Of a DNA stretch of 64,000 nucleotides, positions 46,361 through 59,313 are shown piece after piece (the first letter of the stretch is position 1; every line of letters begins with the position of its first letter). The position numbers and the translations under genes are program-made. The notes beneath the pieces are model-generated. The model was not told the origin of the DNA. It made no database searches and saw nothing but the letters and a program-made list of their open reading frames with translations. This DNA is from Congeria kusceri (lineage: Eukaryota; Mollusca; Bivalvia; Myida; Dreissenidae): the NCBI GenBank assembly GCA_027627225.1, contig CM051029.1, forward strand, positions 69,178,578-69,242,577. The letters run 5' to 3'.

Positions 46361-48449
46361 GCATAATGAATTAGTTAGCTTTTGCAAGTCCTTTTCACTT
46401 CTTTTGGACATATAAAAGGATGAGTATCACTTAGTATCACTGCTTACATTTTGTTGTAAATACTTTAAACTCACTTTTAAAAGAAAGTATGGTATTAAGC
46501 ATGCATTTTCCACTTCCCAGTGTGAAATCAATATTTGTTTTTCTTGGAAAGATAATCATAATTATATTGTTTCAGACAGGGACTCAGTCAATGAATCATA
46601 ACATTGCACTCATCTTGTGCTTTTTTGCCCCTTGATCATACACACAATGCGTTCTCATGTATAAGCAAAGCTTGAACCTATCTGATCTTTGAAGAGGTAT
46701 ATACAGTAGCCAGATGTTTATACCAGCTTATAAGACCAGGGTTTAAGCTGCACTAGAAACACAGAAAATTCGATCATACTACAGTCGGTAAAAATGCAAG
46801 TGAGTACCGTTTTAAACATGTACATACAGATAGAGGTATAGTCCGACAACATATTGACCTTGCACTCATTAATATTCTGTTCGTTTCCGTAACCTTTTAT
46901 CGGAAAACTTTTTACAAGCTATCGTTCGTAACAGTTCAACATAATACATGTGAGTTTAAATAAATTTAGCAAATGATTATCGACGTAGAATTAAATGGTA
47001 GAGAGGTTTAGGCAGTAGCTTACGGATTCTGGGGTTGCGGGTTCAAATCCGTGTTCGTTCTTAACATTTTATTTTTTTATTTCGAGTACAATAATTATTA
47101 GCACGTTTCCAAGTTTGTTTCCTTCTAATGTCCTCTAATTGTTTTGTACAATAAATACATTAAATAATGTTCGAAACTTTGTTTTTCGTTTTTTTTTTAA
47201 TTGTTCAAACAAAACATTGAATAATATCCCAAAGACAAAACAAATTAAAAGGAAAATATGTTACAGGTCAGTAATTACAGCTTCAAGGACAGTTTTAGAC
47301 TGTTGGCGGAAGCCAACGGTCTTTTGTGAGGGGAATTTCCGAAACATGTATCGCGGAAAACTACTTCTTTTCTTTGCAGGCTATTCGTCAGTAAATCTAA
47401 ACCAAAATGGGTCCTTCTTCAAAACAGTATAATTTCACACCCGTTTTTTTATATTTTAATTATTTAAGATAATGTGTGTACAATGTATTATAATGTGTAT
47501 ATCATGTGATTTATTACAATTAGAGTTTGTAAAACAGTCAATTTATAAAAGAAATAACTTTAAACTAATGACACCCCTACTTTTGCTATTTATTTGTATG
47601 TAACCGAAATATTTACCGGAGTGTCCTGAAATAAGGCCACCAAATTAATGCGCTTCATCGGTTATTTTTTACTCGTTGCGAAAGTGTTTTTTCTTGTTAC
47701 CAATTCTCATTCTAAATATTCTGAAAACAAATTACTGCAATTTATTAAATTTAAACAGTACTATTGACAATCGCGAGCTTGCATCGTATATCTATTTTGA
47801 CTCAGTAGACTACGAACAAAGATCTTTGGCTAAGAAGCACTAACAATGGGTGCGCCTAACTACTACGCTTTATTGGTTATTCTGGCCCTTGCAGATTGAC
47901 TTGTTAACTGGCATGTATATAATTCCGATTGCATAAGATAATTAGCTCAAACAAAATATGTTTCGTTACTTACAAATTAGTTTTCATCAAGATGTCGAAT
48001 ACTATTTAGTAAAAAGCCAAATTATAAAGTTTAAAGGTGGGAAACTGAACTTCATTCAAACAAATGTTCCTTTTAGCAAAAATGCACTCATAATTCACAT
48101 GCTTTTAGTTTCTTTTGTCACCAACAGTCTTTCTACGCTGTCAGCGTTTTGATTCTTATATTGCCTTGGGATAAAAACGAATTAAATCCAGATTTTTACA
48201 CCATTACCTCTGAATAGTAAACGAGCACTCTACCATTAAGTTATCGTTCCATATAACAGTGTATACGTAGATAGTGACAAAATATTATCTAACGAGCATA
48301 GTGTTTACAATACATACCAGAGTACTACGACGAAAATCTACGAAACTTTACGGAAACAAATGAGTGCCAGGTCAATATTTTCGGACTTTAAATGAGTCAA
48401 AGTGTAAATACAGACGATGTTGCAAAGTGTTTATAAACATAAAATTTCG
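46361..48449. other. Non-genic DNA
   Basis: Contains one tRNA-like sequence (46,989-47,062). I see no gene. The 97-codon plus-strand frame at 47,139-47,432 has no recognisable domain. Confidence 0.3.
46989..47062 (+). tRNA. Degenerate tRNA-like sequence with Pol III boxes
   Basis: The A box TGGTAGAGAGG (46,996-47,006) fits TRGYNNARNGG, and the B box GGTTCAAATCC (47,040-47,050) is one base from consensus. Spacing is tRNA-like, and a T7 run follows at about 47,071. The stems do not pair convincingly, so this is probably a tRNA pseudogene or SINE fragment. Confidence 0.3.
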
Positions 48450-48589
48450 AATTCCCCTATTTTCAGTAAATGGTTTATCCCCTCATTATGATCCCCTCAT
48501 TATGAACAAAATTTAAACCGACTTTAACATTGTCGGTTAAATTTTGTTGATAATGAGGGGATCAACCATTTATTGTAAATAAGGGGAAT
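48450..48589. repeat. Near-perfect inverted repeat (long hairpin)
   Basis: The left arm, about 48,450-48,522, and right arm, about 48,532-48,589, are complementary over nearly their whole length around a 9-base loop. The left arm has an extra internal copy of ATCCCCTCATTATG (adjacent duplication, about 48,476-48,505). It is non-coding and could be a foldback MITE or hairpin RNA source. Confidence 0.85.
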
Positions 48590-48662
48590 CGTAGTTTTCT
48601 GGTTACAAACACGCTGTTATCGTCAATCGTTTGATTTACCTATATCGATTAGTCCATGTTTA
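48590..48662. other. Short spacer
   Basis: Nothing recognised between the hairpin and the LINE tail. Confidence 0.3.
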
Positions 48663-49460
48663 AAACAGAACAGAACAGAAAGTTTATTTGCGACTTAAGC
48701 ATATACAGCTTATCGTGATATACAAACAAGCAAAAAAAAACAACAAACACATGCGTCAGAATAATGGTTAAATAGAAACCTGAATATCGAGTGTAAATGC
48801 ATATATCAATAATAAGTATATGACTTCGCGTGAGAATGTCAGGATTGTATATGAAGGCTCGTTTATATTATGGGATAACTAATAACAGTTTTAAATTAGT
48901 GAAATTTAGTGGAACAACAAACGTAACACTATATTGATTATTGTATTAATAATGGAACTTAATTGAAATTATTTTATATAGTTAAAATATAGAATAGACA
49001 ATACCAATTTAGTGAAACAAAACATAAACTGAATTGAATTCAACATTATCAACTCTAAGTTTAAAAGCTCTAATACAAAAATTCGCAAGTTGTATTAATA
49101 CAGTTTTTCTGGTTTCATTCAATAATTGTAAAAATTTAAATATACTTGGTCTTCTTTTAGGAATAAGTGAACTTCTCAAATTATCATATAAAGGACATTA
49201 AGTGAACACAGTCAGCATATTCGCTCATTTCCTGGGATATGTTGATGTCTACCAGTTTCAATAAAAAGTACATGACAATCTCATTTTTGCAATAATATTT
49301 CTGAATTTCGAATATATCTAAGTAATCTGATCTTACAAAAGTGTGTTTCAGTAAAGTGTGTTTCAGTTCTTTATAAAGCGACAATGAGGAACTTTCATTA
49401 ACATCGACTTGCCAATTTGAAATAAAAACATCGCGTAACCTAATTGGCAAAATAAAATGT
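48663..49460 (-). pseudogene. 3' tail of a decayed LINE
   Basis: On the minus strand, a frame at 49,184-49,450 contains LRDVFISNWQVDVNESSSLS and KHTFVRSDYLDIFEIQ, in the style of the C-terminal region of LINE RT proteins. Another frame at about 49,170-49,010 reads PKRRPSIFKFLQLLNETRK and AIRAFKL-like sequence ending in a stop, matching the usual last helix. The element appears to end at about 48,663 with a short AACAG/CTGTT repeat, (TTCTG)n-like, following 'TCGCAAATAAACTTTCTG'. It is heavily decayed, and the upstream part is not recognisable. Confidence 0.5.
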
Positions 49461-50949
49461 TAACAGATTCTGGATATAACCAAACATCGTTAAACCCTGA
49501 TTCTTGCCAAAGATGCCGAACTTTAGAACGTGTATAACAGTTCTCACTTGCATTTTTACCGACTGTAGTTTACAGGATTAATGTATTGATTATTTGTTTG
49601 CTGTAGATTATGTTATATAATTGAATGTTGCTGTTCAATTTAAAGAATACAACATGTACACTATTTAATCTATTTACACATTTCAGCAAATTGTGTATGT
49701 ACCTCGAAATTGAAAGTCATAGAACTTCACTGTTATGCTGAAATAATGATGTTTGCATAATTCAACAAGTTCACTTACATAATTGTTTTATACTGCTTAT
49801 TACAGCATTGTTTACAATCTGGTGCTGATTGTCTTTAAATGTGCATGATGTGTGCAAAAAAGATGATAACATTCAGATGCATACATTGCCTTAAAAATTC
49901 AAAAATTAATTAAAGATTCTGGTTTTGTTGTTGATGATGGTAATGATTTGCTGCTAATGATAATTTTGAGATTCTGGTATTGTTGGTGTTGTTGTGATGA
50001 GAAAGGTGATGACAGGGTGGTGATGAAGTCATGAACATAAAAGGATCAAATAATCAAATACAATTTTATTATTCAAATGGTACTTTATCACTTGTTACCA
50101 TCCCTATTATAACGTTTTCATACCCTTCTGAGCAAATTGAAATGAGACAAGGAAAAATATTTTAAGTCTCACAATACTCAAGGTTCTTACTGTAATCTTC
50201 TCCAGAAAATTACACCAGAAAGAAACAAAATTGCTAAAACAACTGTTCACTTGAATCTTATTTGACCTGACCTATCCTATACACGAGTACATGTTCAGAA
50301 AGGAGTTGCACAACATGTTTCCAGATTCATTGCAAACACCAACACACACCATGACCACCTTTTTAATTGACTTTTCTGTGACCTCTTACTTTTATAGAGT
50401 CAGTTGCTTATAGAAAAATGGCATATATTTGTGTTCATTGTGTGGCCCTCTGATAGATTTTTGTTGTAAATTCTTCCTGCATTATCTAAGAAAACTGTCC
50501 CAATTGATTCACATTTGACCTACTGACTCCTTTCAGTCGGATTGGTTAATAACACTATTACAATGCACATGATTCACACATGGCTTCATTTTTACTGTGT
50601 TCTGTATTTAAACGTTTCCGCTACAGAAAAATATTTTTCACAGCAAGTGTTATGTAATGGTGAAAATAAATGTTCTTAAATGATAGATCAGTTGTTTTCA
50701 CCTTTAGGGGAAACCTGGCGGGGCCCTTCAGATAAGGAATTTTACGGCAAAAACAGGATTTTGTTAGAAAAGCATTATTACATATTTATATTCTACTTTG
50801 TTATAAAACATTAATGACTTGTTTTGCTACAAATGACCCTCGTGTTTAGTTGTTTGTAGAATCGATACTAGTATTAATACAGCAAATATAGAGACGTCGT
50901 CGCATCCATAAATTTAAAATATCACGTCAAAACTGTTGAACCTGAAGTG
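49461..50949. other. Non-genic DNA
   Basis: AT-rich; includes a GATGATGGT/TGGTGTTGTTGT low-complexity patch near 49,930-50,020. No gene seen. Confidence 0.3.
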
Positions 50950-51330
50950 TTAACTGCTAAAACGTTCAATTTTAAATAAATCCAAGGCCATAACTCTGCC
51001 GTTCCTGGGGCGATTTGGTAATCATCACACTAGGTCGAGATATTATGGCCACAAACATTTTCAGCAAGTTTGGTGCGGAATGGTTAAAAACTGTTAGAAA
51101 CGCTTAGAATGCCAATTTTAGATAATTCAAGGGCCATAACTCAACAAATCCTAGGGTGATTTGGCTGATTATCGAACTTGGTCGAGATATAGTGGCAACA
51201 GTTTCATGAAGCTTGGCGAGGATCGTACCAAAAACTGTTGGACTTGAAGAGTGAAAACGAAAGTGGTCCACCGACCGACCGACAGTAGCAAATCAATATA
51301 CCCCGCCATGTTCGATGGTGGCCATAAATA
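50950..51330. repeat. Dispersed repeat fragment with about 140-bp duplication
   Basis: 'GGCCATAACTCTGCCG' near 50,989 and 'GGCCATAACTCAACAA' near 51,131 begin two related units, both continuing to GGTCGAGATAT. The right end has CCGACCGACCGACAG and an ACCCCGCCATG...GATGGTGGCC hairpin near 51,300-51,325, in the style of the other hairpin-ended repeats. Confidence 0.6.
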
Positions 51331-52319
51331 GTAAAGGTGCATGTTTCATCCTTGGAGACACGTGTACAAATTTTGAACAGTATATAATTGCTACTGCACA
51401 AACAAGGTTATTGCCTAATTGACGATATTAAATCAGGTGCCGCCCATTTTGGAGACTAACACAGAAACAGAAAAATACGATGCGTTTGATTTGTATTCAA
51501 ATGCAAATAAAATGACACAAAGATCGAACTACCAAACAGCTTTGCGTTAAATAAACCAGATATTTTCTTTAATATCTGCTATGTACGAATAATTGTTGGT
51601 TATTAATTTTGAGAAAAAATAAAGACATTTTCATAACAATGATACAAGAATATAGCAGAGAAAAAACATTACAAGCGCAAGAAATCGCGATATTCAAAAC
51701 ATATCACCAGTTTCACAAGAGCGATTAAACATAAAATACTGTAGTATTTGATTACGCATTAACACAACATTAAACAATAGCAAGCAACAGTTTGCGGATT
51801 CAAGTTTTCTAAATGACACAGATAATTAAACCGTTTTAACACAACTTACTTAAGTCAACTGCATACACACCGGAGAAAAAACCAGGTAGCATGATTACAA
51901 AACATTTGGTCCCATTTCAATTACCCAGTTTTTATTACTACGTAACATAACTTCAATATATAAATGAAACTAGAAATGTGTCCACACACACGGATGCCCC
52001 CACCTATGCAGCATGTGCTTCATGGCGCCGCTTTGTCTATATGCATACAAATTATTTTGCAAAAGGAGATTTGTCGTTATATAGTGTACTTTCTGCTTAT
52101 GTATTCTCTTATTCTGTGAGCTTTCACAAATGCCATCAACAGTTTTAGTCCCGACCCAAAAATCGATAATGATAGTAATTAAAACTTTTGGGGGAATTAT
52201 CAGTTATGGGTTTTGTATGCTTTACTTAAATCATACTGTGAAGAATCAACAACATTCCATTTATCATTTTTGATTTATGCTTTGCACACTCATCAATAAA
52301 GGGAAGTAATTAACTAACT
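51331..52319. other. Non-genic DNA
   Basis: No gene or clear repeat recognised. Confidence 0.3.
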
Positions 52320-53762
52320 TAACAAGTCTGGTTATTGCATGCGACACACCATCTGGTGATGATGATCATTTCTGCCAATTTATCTCAAAATCCTTACATG
52401 CATGCCAATATAACGCTCTGGACAATTATTTGACCTTTGACATTGATTAGTGATCTTGACCTTCAGCTACAGTCCTGGTTCTTGAACGCCACATGCCGTT
52501 TCATAATGCTTATCACTTCTGCCAAATAATTTGAAAATTCTTCCATGCCGGACACACTTATACTTCAGTCAAAGTCAATAGCTTAAAACTCTTATATTTT
52601 ACCTTTGATCTTTAAGTGTCACCTTGACCTTGGACCAAAGGACTTGGTTTTTGCGCGCCACATGCCGTCTCATAATGATCACTTCTGTCAAGTAATTTGA
52701 AAATTCTTCCATGCCGGAAAAAACTTATGCTCCGGACAGAGTCCATGGTATTAATTCTTATATTTGACCTTTGACCTATAAGTGTAAGCTTGACCTTGGA
52801 GCTAGTTCTTGCGCGCGACACACCGTCTTATAATGGATACCACTTCTGCCGAGTTATTTGAAAATCTTTCAATGCTGGACAAAGTTATTGCCTGGACAAG
52901 AATCTTAACATATATACATATATTTGACCTTTGACCAAGGCACCAGATTCTTTCATGCGACACACTTCCTCATAAAGCTTATCATTTCTTCAAATTATTT
53001 GAAAGTCCTTCCCTGCTGGACAACATTATGCTCCGGACAGGTTCTATGGCTTAAATTCCTAGATCTGACCTTTGACCTTTAAGTGTGACCTTGATCTAGT
53101 TCTTGCAGACGACACACCGTCTCACCATGCTTAGCACTTCTGCCAAGTTATTTGAAAAACCTTCCCCGCTGAACAAAATTAAGATCCGGACATTGTCTAT
53201 TGCTTGTATTCTTATGAGACCTTTGACCTTTAAGCGTGACCTTAGCCTTGGACCTAGTTCTTGCGCGCGACACACCGTCTCACCATGCATAGCACTTCTG
53301 CCAAGTAATTTGAAATTCCTTCCCTGCTGGACAAAAGTATGCTCCGGACAGGATCTGTGGCTTAAATTGTTATATTTCACCTTAAAGTGTGACCTTGACC
53401 TGGGACCTGGTGCTTTCCCGCGACACACCGTCTCACTACGCTTAACGCTTGTGCCAACGTATTTGAAATTCCTTCCATGCTTGACAAAATTATGCTCCGA
53501 ACATGTTCTATGGCTTCAATTCTAATATTTGACCTCTGAGCTTTAAGTGTGACCCTGACCTTTGACCTAGGGACCTGGTTCTTGCGCGCGACACACCGTC
53601 TCTTTATGCTTAACATTTCTGCCAAGTTATTTGAAAATCCTCTAATGCAGGACAAAGTTATTGTCCGGACAAGAATCTGAACATACGTACACACGTACAT
53701 ACCCACGGACAGGGCACACTATATGCCCCCTCCACCTCATTGATGATGGTGGGGGCATAAAA
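52320..53762. repeat. Hairpin-ended dispersed repeat with 140-170-bp internal array
   Basis: The anchor GCGCGACACACCGTCTCA and its variants recur near 52,328, 52,489, 52,657, 52,816, 52,956, 53,109, 53,268, 53,418 and 53,587. Units also contain TTTGAAAATCCTTCC and GACCTTTGACCTTTAAGTG. The right end (53,710-53,760) is TATGCCCCCTCC and GGTGGGGGCATA, a terminal hairpin closely resembling the ends of the 30.3-31.7 kb repeat. The ORFs inside are repeat artefacts. Confidence 0.75.
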
Positions 53763-55670
53763 AGATATACATTAAATGATTTGAAATAGTTTTGATTATT
53801 CAATGGTTTCATAAAATTCGTAAGCACATAAGTTATGTAGACAGGTGCATAGTAGAGCTGAAGGATAATTATATATGCTTAAATTGATACATAATGGCCA
53901 CCATAGGATGGATGCAAGAGGGCCAGTATACATATATACATCTCTAACCTAATTAAGTGGTTTAAAGTTAAGCGCCCACCTTATTGCAAATACGAAATTA
54001 TTTTTTCACAAAAGCAGCTATTGGCGTTGTGACCAATAGCGACCGCACATTACTTTGATCAGACTTGCTTAAATTGCATTGATGCAATAAATATGATAAC
54101 ATGTGAGAACATTTGAGATAAAGAATTGGTTTCCTAGTGTATTCGCGCAAGTTTCCCATACTAACAGTTCCACAAAAATGATCCCATAGGAACCATTTTA
54201 TCGAACCTGGCGTACATTTTATTTAGGCATTTTATCAGACCACGTTCAGGCTTATTTAAAGAAAAATCGGGCTCGAATTTAATAACAAAACTTTCCATCT
54301 TAATAACCATAATGATCCTGGTGATGACCTCGTGATTGAACGTCTCAAAGATGGCACTGATAACACTAATCTGAGAATCTGAGAAAGTTTGAATCTTATG
54401 AAAACTGGCATTTGTAAGTTTGACAAACAAATATTGTACGACGCTTAGACGACGATGTGATTATATGAGCTTAAAGAAAATTAAAATGGTACTTCGCAAG
54501 AAGAGTAAGCTTATGTATATTCTAGAAATGGCCACAACTATGCTTGTGCAAATCGTATTTGCCCATGTTGAATTAAAAGGAATGCATAATTACCGTACTG
54601 CTTCAAGACATTAAACGAAAGTTATATATCGAGATCCTTATTATATTAAGGCACATGTGTGATGGACAGAACACAACAGTTATATCAAAATAAGTGATTT
54701 TGCCCACACGAATACTTTTCTACAAACTATTAAAATAAACATTCGCGTATAAAAATAACGACTAAGAAGTCATCATACGTTATCAGTAGTATAATACTGA
54801 ATAGGAAGAGATAACCGTATATGCAAAAATACCGTCAATGTGTTGAATCAATATTTTAAATAAGAGTGGTCATAAAAAACAATATAAACAAGACTCACAA
54901 TAATCGTTACAACAATTAAAATCAAACATATCATCAAATATAATTCAGAAGAACATAACAGTTTTAAAGACAACGCGATTCGTTAATTGGTTCCAAGTTT
55001 CAATTGTTTTGAATAAGTTTTTGTGAATATGCATTCTGCCAGCTCATCACATTTTACCCAGTTCCACATATTCGTTTTGAAAAAAATCACTGTACACTTC
55101 ACGGATACCACACAAAAGGAATGCAATTAAATATTTGCACAAAACGAACTATTTTGTGATGCTAAAAAAACTAAACGAACACTGCTTCGATTACGGATTT
55201 GAAAATATTTACTTCATACTGCAATCAACGTTTACTTTTTTCCAGCATGCACACTATTTACGCATATGAATTCAAAACCGATAACAAATTAGTATTATTA
55301 TATTCACGTACAACATCTCTATATTGATCAATAAACCGTTGATCGAATCCTTAAGCCAATAAATACTGGCCAAAGAAATATTGTTACAACGCTTTTAGAA
55401 TCTAATGCTAAATTTGCAACCAAGAGTGTAATTACAAACATCACGAACAAGAAATAAACACAAACCGATTGAATCGTTATTTATACATCTTGAGAACTAT
55501 GAAACAATGTCCATACTCGTCCACACTTTTTTGCGTATTATATACGTGTGTTACTACGGAATTACAAAGTAACAGGACTGTGAGTACAGACACGAACTAA
55601 CAAACAGTTTGAAAACCATATGGAAATTTGTTACAGGAACATTAACGTATCAAAGAGGACAGAGTTGCAT
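53763..55670. other. Non-genic DNA
   Basis: A short fragment 'AAGAGGGCCAGTATACATAT' near 53,928 resembles dispersed-repeat ends. Otherwise AT-rich without a gene. Confidence 0.3.
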
Positions 55671-55802
55671 TTATCTCTTTCTGTTGTATCTGTTATTCCC
55701 CCTTCCTTTCCTTGGCGCCACCTTCGGTTTCTCAACGACCGGCTGAATATCGTCCAATTCCTCGTCCCAGTCTTCGGTTCTTGGAATGTTTGTAGCAGCG
55801 GT
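55671..55802 (-). CDS. Probable C-terminal exon of the TRANK1-like gene
   Basis: A minus-strand frame of 43 codons ends at TAA (55,671-55,673). The reading has an acidic stretch, RTEDWDEELDDIQPVVEK, followed by a very basic tail, KVAPRKGRGNNRYNRKR. This is typical of a real C-terminus and richer in GC than the flanks. AG acceptor candidates occur at AAACAG (55,803-55,808), GATTAG and CTCTAG just upstream. A matching donor, GACAG|GTAAAA, lies at 56,351/56,352 after the previous exon. The phase of the join is uncertain because the previous exon's main frame meets TAA at about 56,357, two codons before that donor. Confidence 0.4.
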   Translation of the reverse strand, partial: TAATNIPRTEDWDEELDDIQPVVEKPKVAPRKGRGNNRYNRKR

Positions 55803-56351
55803 CTGTTTAACTCGCTAATCTTCTTCCTAGAGACATTAGTATATTTGCAGCAACCGTATCAGATACATCAAAATAATTATTCAAAGTTAGTAGCAAACAA
55901 AATCATTGCTTGTAGTCCATTACGGTACTCTTATTCTTGAATTGTTTTGCTCATAACGGAACTTATTTGTAGCTTAATACAATTTATTACATAATATGGC
56001 AATACATCAGGTTAACTTGTAATGATAGGCGCAAATGGCCACTGACAGTATATTTCATGGACGAACGTAAAAACAAGCTTCGTAAAAACTTGTTGGAGGT
56101 TGACACATTAGAAGTCCACTCATTTATATACAGAACGTGTCTTAATGTACCGATAAGTTATGATTTTAATGGGATTTCGTTTGGCATTTCAAAAGTTAGT
56201 CTTAGTGCATGAAATTATCGCACCATAACTCATATAAGACGTGAACTTGCGTAAAGATACAGTTTATCGCATAAAAAGCATATATAGTGTAAGTATACGA
56301 ATTCTAAAAGTCCATCTAATGAGCAATATCTTAATGAATAAATAATTTTAC

Positions 56352-59313
56352 CTGTCTTAGTTATCCTGAATTCCTTGAACGTATGGTCGAAGAACTTTGT
56401 AGTCAGTCTCCAATTCTTTCAATTTCTGTTCAACTAAACCGCCATGAGTCCACATTCTGCTATGAATCTGCAGCTCCAGTTCTCTCTCTATTTGCGAAAC
56501 AAGCGTAGGCATTCTCTGTATATCCATTTGATGTTGCACATAATATTTCTCTACATATGTTTGATCTGTGAGTCCAAAGCCAGATTCATGAAGAAAAGCT
56601 TTTACTTCTTTCAGTTTTGGTTCAAATAATATCTTTGTAAGTTTTCCTAAACTTCATCAGATCCAGAGCTTTCTTCTGATGTTCCGAAGTGGTCATATGT
56701 TCAGCTCTCACCGAAGTCAGAAGTGCTCTAGTTCTGTCCCTGGCTACCTCCGTAGAATGCAAGTCATCATTTCTACTGCTAGTGTGGCCTTGTTTTTGTT
56801 TGAAGATGTCTTCAAAATATACACCGCAGATAAAACACGATTTGACATCCACTACACATCCAACAAAGCACTGATCAATAAAAATATCTTTCTTCGCTTG
56901 TCTGGAATTTTTAAACTGTCGATACCACCGCACAATGGTCGCAGCAGCCTTTTCCTGTTTTTCTCGCAGTTGTTGTTCTTGTTTTTCTCTTTGACTTTTC
57001 TCAATTTCCTCTTCAGTCTGATCTTCTAGGACTTCCTGTTCGTGTTCGTCTTCCGTTTCTGTTAAGTCGTCTTCATTAATGTTATGAATTCCTTCTCGGT
57101 TCAATTTTATAGCAGTCAATGTCTTTTCAGCATTTAAGAACTGGTCATCAAACATACCAACAGTATCTGCTGATGTCTTGAGGCTTGTTTGTGTAAGAAT
57201 GACCCTTTTACTTTCTGTTTGCCATGAACATGCCTGCAATTCTTCCGATCGTTGTCGAGTCTTCATTAATTCCAGCAACACTTCAGCAACATCTGATATT
57301 CCTGTAGCATTTTGCAAGGATTCAACTGTTTTTCGGAGCCGCATTGGAGCGGTTGGTTCTAATTTAATTTTTGTCATCATTTGCATTAATGATAGCTCAT
57401 TAGCTATTTCAACAGTTTTACCAATGTTGGCCACAAGAGTCATTGCCAAAATGAGGAGTCTTTCAATGCCTCCGAACATCGTTGGGTTTGTTGCACTTCT
57501 CGTTACCAGCGTCTCCATTAACGGCAAATGATCGCAAAACCCTGCCACAGCAAATGCCATACATTTCAAACGACCCTGCATTCTCGAAATCTTGCTTTGA
57601 ATCTGTCTATAGCTAGTTTGAAACCTCAGAACTGCATCAATTATTTTTAACCCTGTTGGAATTGTTGCTTCTACAAAAAGCAAGAGGTTCAAATAATTGT
57701 TTGGAACAACGAAAAGGAAATCTGAAAAATTCTGACTCTTCAATTTAGCAATAATGAGTGATGCCAGTGTAGTGTATACCTCTAACCACATTATGAAGAG
57801 CGAAGGTTCAATAACCTCAGCATCTTTGCGGCTAGCAAGAATGATGAATTGTGTAAAATTTTCTACAGCTTCCAAAACATCCCCCTTAAGAAGTTCATCA
57901 AATGCGTCTATAAATCTTCGAGCAGTGCATTCTACGTTCATTGCACTTTTGCGTGGTGAAACCATCAGCGTGTAATACTCGTTTACCTTTTTTACCTACA
58001 TTTTGTATTTCGCCATCTAGCTGCCATTCCAACTGTCTCAATTTCTCTGACGGTGATTTTTCAAACTGATGTTTGCCAGTTGTAAACCGGAAAAGATAGT
58101 AGCCAAATTCCACGAGCGTGAACATTTCAGATTCTCTTACAGCTTGACATTTAAGCAACACACCTTTGTCAGAAGCTACGGCAATCTTCCATTGTCCTTG
58201 TAAAAATTCCTTTAGTTGCTTTCGAACATTGTTTCCTGAAATGTATTCAGCTAGTTTTTTACAGTCATTGTCGATAACATTTGGATGACCATCAACTGGC
58301 ATCAGATCCTGCCAAAGACAGAAGCAGCCTTTGTACCTTTCTTCGAAATTCCCCTCACTATTGTTCACAAATACTTCTACAACTGATCTCACAGCATCTG
58401 GACATTTCTTATCAATTAAACTTGATGCACCACCCTGAACATATCCTTCACATTCAATGCACAAAACGTCCAACTTAATCAACATGCTGAAATCTTCTTT
58501 TGTTGGAGAATGATGCAGCTTTCAACAGTTTTTGCCCAAACGACACGGCATATCTAACTTGAAAGAGTCACACATCATTGTTTTGTCTCTCAGATCCTGA
58601 ATACACTCATAGATTGGATGAAGCCAGTTTTGCATTCTCTTAAGAAGGAAGATAGCCAAAAGCTCACGAACATCTTTTTTTGAGACTTCTAGTACTTGCA
58701 TTTTTTTCTCAGCTTTAGACGAAAGCAATTCTGGAAGCATGTCTAGACAACGCGGTCTTTCTTTTCGATGGACAGCATACTTTTCACCACTGCAAGGTTT
58801 GAATCCATAAAAGATGTCGAACTTCAGGAGTCTGTCAAAACTTTGGGTTGTGTTTGGAAATAGAAGTGCATGACACACATTAAACAAATCATGGAGTCTT
58901 CTGATGCATACCTCCAGGTTTGCTCGACACAGGTTTTGAGACTGAATAAGCAGATGAGCACATTCAACAATACCGGCAGTGTTCTCAAAGTGACTTTCTA
59001 AAAGATTGTATGGCTTCTTCAATACACTGTGTCTTCCCCAACAGCTCCCAGTTTAAAAGCCAAGCAGCTCCTAGCCCATCAAAATCGTCACAAGCCTCGA
59101 ACATTTCTATCGTTTCAGATATCGACTCTTTGAGGTTAAGGTTAGTTTCCCCAAGGTCTAAGGATTCTTTCTTTCTATAGTACATAAGAGACCTGCACTT
59201 CATGAGAAGGTATTTGCCAATCACCGCCTCTTCCTCCGTCTTCTTTGCCATAATAACTGCTTCATCTACTTTTCCATATTTGAACAACATTTCAGCTGCT
59301 TCTTCAATCTTGC
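56352..59313 (-). pseudogene. Large helical protein, possibly TRANK1-like; frameshifted
   Basis: Read on the minus strand from acceptor TTTATTTACAG|GC at 59,313. The chain starts with TPR-like helices (KIEEAAEMLFKYGKVDEAV), then FDRLLKFDIFYGFKP, QLKEFLQGQWKIAVASDKGV, RFIDAFDELLKGDVLEAVEN, LFVEATIPTGLKIIDAVLR, a Glu-rich stretch (ETEDEHEQEVLEDQTEEE) and an IQ-like AAATIVRWYRQF. A possible zinc site (CFICGVYF, with downstream His) and a coiled end (LVSQIERELELQIHS) follow. This order recalls the C-terminal half of TRANK1 (TPR and ankyrin repeat protein 1); the match is from memory of the family and tentative. Breaks: TGA at 58,522-58,524 in an otherwise continuous frame, and +1 frame changes near 58,985, 57,898 and 56,622. 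A retained intron upstream rules out a processed copy. Confidence 0.5.

Noticed and set aside
48180..48260. A-box-like TGGTAGAGTGC on the minus strand
   Set aside because: The corresponding B-box position reads GGATTTAATTC, too far from consensus, and no cloverleaf forms.
53096..53706. ORFs of about 110-140 codons on both strands
   Set aside because: They lie entirely inside the hairpin-ended tandem repeat and repeat with it.
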